Source of the DNA: Acidobacteriota bacterium
GTDB taxonomy: Bacteria; Acidobacteriota; Terriglobia; Terriglobales; SCQP01
Assembly (NCBI GenBank): GCA_021823305.1
Contig: JAKAOE010000067.1
Location: forward strand, 1-7,966
Direction: 5' to 3'
DNA: 7,966 bases
Made by a program: the position numbers and the translations under genes. This document shows, in pieces, positions 6,712 through 7,966 of this stretch. Positions within the stretch are counted from its first letter, which is position 1. Each line of letters starts with the position of its first letter. The notes beneath the pieces were generated by a model that ran no database searches, was not told the origin of the DNA, and was given only the letters and a program-made list of their open reading frames with translations.

Positions 6712-7347
6712 ATGCCGGCACCCTCCCAGCGCACCCAGGTCCGCCGCCTGCCCGAGCGCGGCGCCTACGATCCCGCCGTGATTCACGCCATCCTGGACGC
6801 CGCCTTCCTCTGCCACGTCGGCTTCGTCCACGACGGCGCCCCGGTCGTCATTCCCACCGGCTACGGCCGCCGCGGCGACAATCTCTACCTCCACGGCTCC
6901 TCCGCCAGCCGCATGCTGCGCACGCTGCGCACCGGCGTGGACGTGTGCTGCACCGTCACCCTGCTCGACGGCCTGGTGCTCGCGCGCTCGGTGTTCCATC
7001 ACTCCATGAACTACCGCTCGGTCGTCGTCTTCGGCCGCGCCACCGCCGTCGAAGACCCCGCCGAGAAGCTCGCCGCCCTCGCCGTCATCAGCAACCAGAT
7101 CGCCCCCGGCCGCTGGGACGCCGCCCGCCATCCCAACCCGCAGGAGCTCAAAGCCACGCTCGTGCTCAAGCTGCCGCTCGCCGAAGCCAGCGCCAAAATC
7201 CGCACCGGCCCGCCCAAGGATGAAGCGGAAGACTACGCGCTTCCGGTCTGGGCCGGCGTCATCCCCGCGCGCCTCGCCTTCGGCGAGCCCGAACCCGACG
7301 CGCGCCTGGCGCCGGCCGCGCCGCCCGCGCCGCGCGTGCGCACTTAG
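6712..7347 (+). CDS. PPOX-fold flavin-binding protein (pyridoxamine 5'-phosphate oxidase-related)
   Basis: The 211-aa protein belongs to the split-barrel flavoproteins of the Pyridox_ox_2 kind. Family blocks are RRLPERGAYDPAVIHAIL (residues 11-28), the first barrel strands GFVHDGAPVVIPTGYGRRGD (37-56), LYLHGSSASRMLRTL (58-72, likely phosphate contact for the cofactor), and ARSVFHHSMNYRSVVVFGRA (91-110). A helix NQIAPGRWDAARHPNPQEL (128-146) follows. Such proteins bind FMN, F420 or heme, and most lack a known substrate. The name should not be read as true pyridoxamine oxidase (PdxH), whose substrate residues are not evident. The C-terminus is a Pro/Ala tail without structure. Its stop overlaps the response-regulator stop by 4 nt (TTAG). 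Confidence 0.85.
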   Translation: MPAPSQRTQVRRLPERGAYDPAVIHAILDAAFLCHVGFVHDGAPVVIPTGYGRRGDNLYLHGSSASRMLRTLRTGVDVCCTVTLLDGLVLARSVFHHSMNYRSVVVFGRATAVEDPAEKLAALAVISNQIAPGRWDAARHPNPQELKATLVLKLPLAEASAKIRTGPPKDEAEDYALPVWAGVIPARLAFGEPEPDARLAPAAPPAPRVRT

Positions 7348-7730
7348 GCCGGCGGCGGCTCCAACTTTTCGTCCAGCAGGGCGCGCACTTCCTTGATCAG
7401 CGTCTGCGGGGCGAACGGCTTGCGCATGTACGAAAATCCGGGCTGTCCGCGCATCGTCTCCAGCGCCGCGGGATCGCTGTAGCCGGAAACCAGCAGGATC
7501 TTGATTCCCGGATGCAGCGCGCCAATCGCTTGCGCCAGGTCCACCCCGGTCATGGTCGGCATCGCCACGTCGCTGATCAAGACATGAATCCGCCCGGCGT
7601 GCGCCCGCGCCGCCTCCAGCGCCAGCGCGCCGTTTTCCGCCGCCAAGACTTCGTACCCGGCGCGGCGCAGGAGCTCCATCATCAGCTTCCGCACCACCTG
7701 TTCGTCTTCTGCCAGTAGGACGGTTTCCAT
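7344..7730 (-). CDS. Single-domain response regulator (receiver domain only)
   Basis: This 128-aa protein is a CheY-like receiver without an output domain. The acidic pocket Glu8-Asp9 (LLAEDE), the phosphoacceptor Asp54 (LISDVAMP), the switch Ser82 (LLVSGYSD), Tyr101 (FSYMRKPF) and Lys104 are all present, so it should be phosphorylated normally. The style ETVLLAEDE...SGYS...RKPF resembles receivers attached to hybrid histidine kinases, so it may be a detached phosphorelay receiver. No kinase is encoded within the window, so the partner is unknown. The ATG at 7730 is chosen from the domain start; neither a Shine-Dalgarno sequence nor a clear -10 precedes it. The gene overlaps the convergent PPOX gene by 4 nt. 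Confidence 0.9.
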   Translation of the reverse strand: METVLLAEDEQVVRKLMMELLRRAGYEVLAAENGALALEAARAHAGRIHVLISDVAMPTMTGVDLAQAIGALHPGIKILLVSGYSDPAALETMRGQPGFSYMRKPFAPQTLIKEVRALLDEKLEPPPA

Positions 7731-7803
7731 AGTGAGCGCGCCCGCGCACCCGCGATGCCGCCATTGTCCACGGCCCGCCCCCGCCCGTCAATACGCGCCG
7801 AGG

Positions 7804-7966
7804 TTACCGCTCCGGCGCCGCGCCCAGCGCCACCGGCCCAATCGGCGGCCACGGCAGCTTCCTGCCCATCGCCGCGTAGGCCGCGGGCATCTGCTGCTTG
7901 AGGAAGCGGTTCAGCGCCGCCACCGCCGCCGCGGCGTCGGTGCGCGCCCAGGCCAGCTCGCGCATT
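7804..7966 (-). CDS. C-terminus of an unrecognised leftward gene (cut by window edge)
   Basis: A frame enters from the right edge and ends at TAA (7806-7804), giving 53 residues. The run includes AVAALNRFLKQQMPAAYAAM followed by GRKLPWPPIGPVALGAAPER. It reads as a helix with a Pro-rich tail, which looks like a genuine protein C-terminus rather than a shadow. No family is recognised. An ATG at 7965-7963 is in frame but there is no reason to think it is the true start. The 73 bp between this stop and the response-regulator start hold no evident gene, and no clear promoter was found there. Confidence 0.5.
   Translation of the reverse strand, partial: MRELAWARTDAAAAVAALNRFLKQQMPAAYAAMGRKLPWPPIGPVALGAAPER

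Overview
The window is GC-rich (about 70% by eye) and densely coded bacterial chromosome, with 14 gene calls, two of them cut by the window edges and one a gene fragment. Very high GC, a folate-dependent TrmFO next to xerC, and the YeaO-type, PPOX-type and P3A-ATPase genes would fit an Acidobacteriota-like genome. That is an inference from gene content; no rRNA or other taxonomic marker is present.

Left part (1-3182): the N-terminus of a secreted protein runs leftward off the edge. Facing it is a tightly coupled rightward operon fabI-trmFO-xerC (enoyl-ACP reductase, tRNA U54 methyltransferase, tyrosine recombinase), whose start and stop codons overlap by 4 nt at both junctions. xerC collides tail to tail with a small leftward membrane-protein gene, and their stop codons overlap in TTAA.

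Middle (3569-4622): a divergent spacer leads to a 62-aa five-cysteine zinc-ribbon-like protein. It is followed by a vapB-vapC toxin-antitoxin pair (AbrB-fold antitoxin, PIN-domain ribonuclease) with its own promoter and inverted repeats suitable as an operator.

Right-middle (4640-6686): a leftward operon encodes a six-helix membrane protein, a DUF488/YeaO protein, a CPDC glutaredoxin and the C-terminal membrane half (M5-M10) of a plasma-membrane-type proton P-type ATPase. The catalytic half of the ATPase is absent, and the fragment begins six codons after the in-frame amber stop of the glutaredoxin. This is the most unusual coding feature here.

Right end (6712-7966): a PPOX-fold flavoprotein diverges from the membrane-protein gene across a 25-bp spacer. 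It overlaps tail to tail with a stand-alone response-regulator receiver. The C-terminus of an unrecognised leftward gene enters at the edge.

The most interesting non-coding signal is that four gene starts (105 minus; 3689, 3950 and 6712 plus) have no Shine-Dalgarno sequence but carry TANNNT exactly 6 nt before the ATG. That is the geometry of leaderless transcription. Other genes (fabI, the two small membrane proteins, the DUF488 gene) have clear Shine-Dalgarno sequences, so both start modes seem to be in use. I did not find a convincing wholly new defence or metabolic system. No tRNA, rRNA, CRISPR array, insertion sequence or clear intrinsic terminator was seen.
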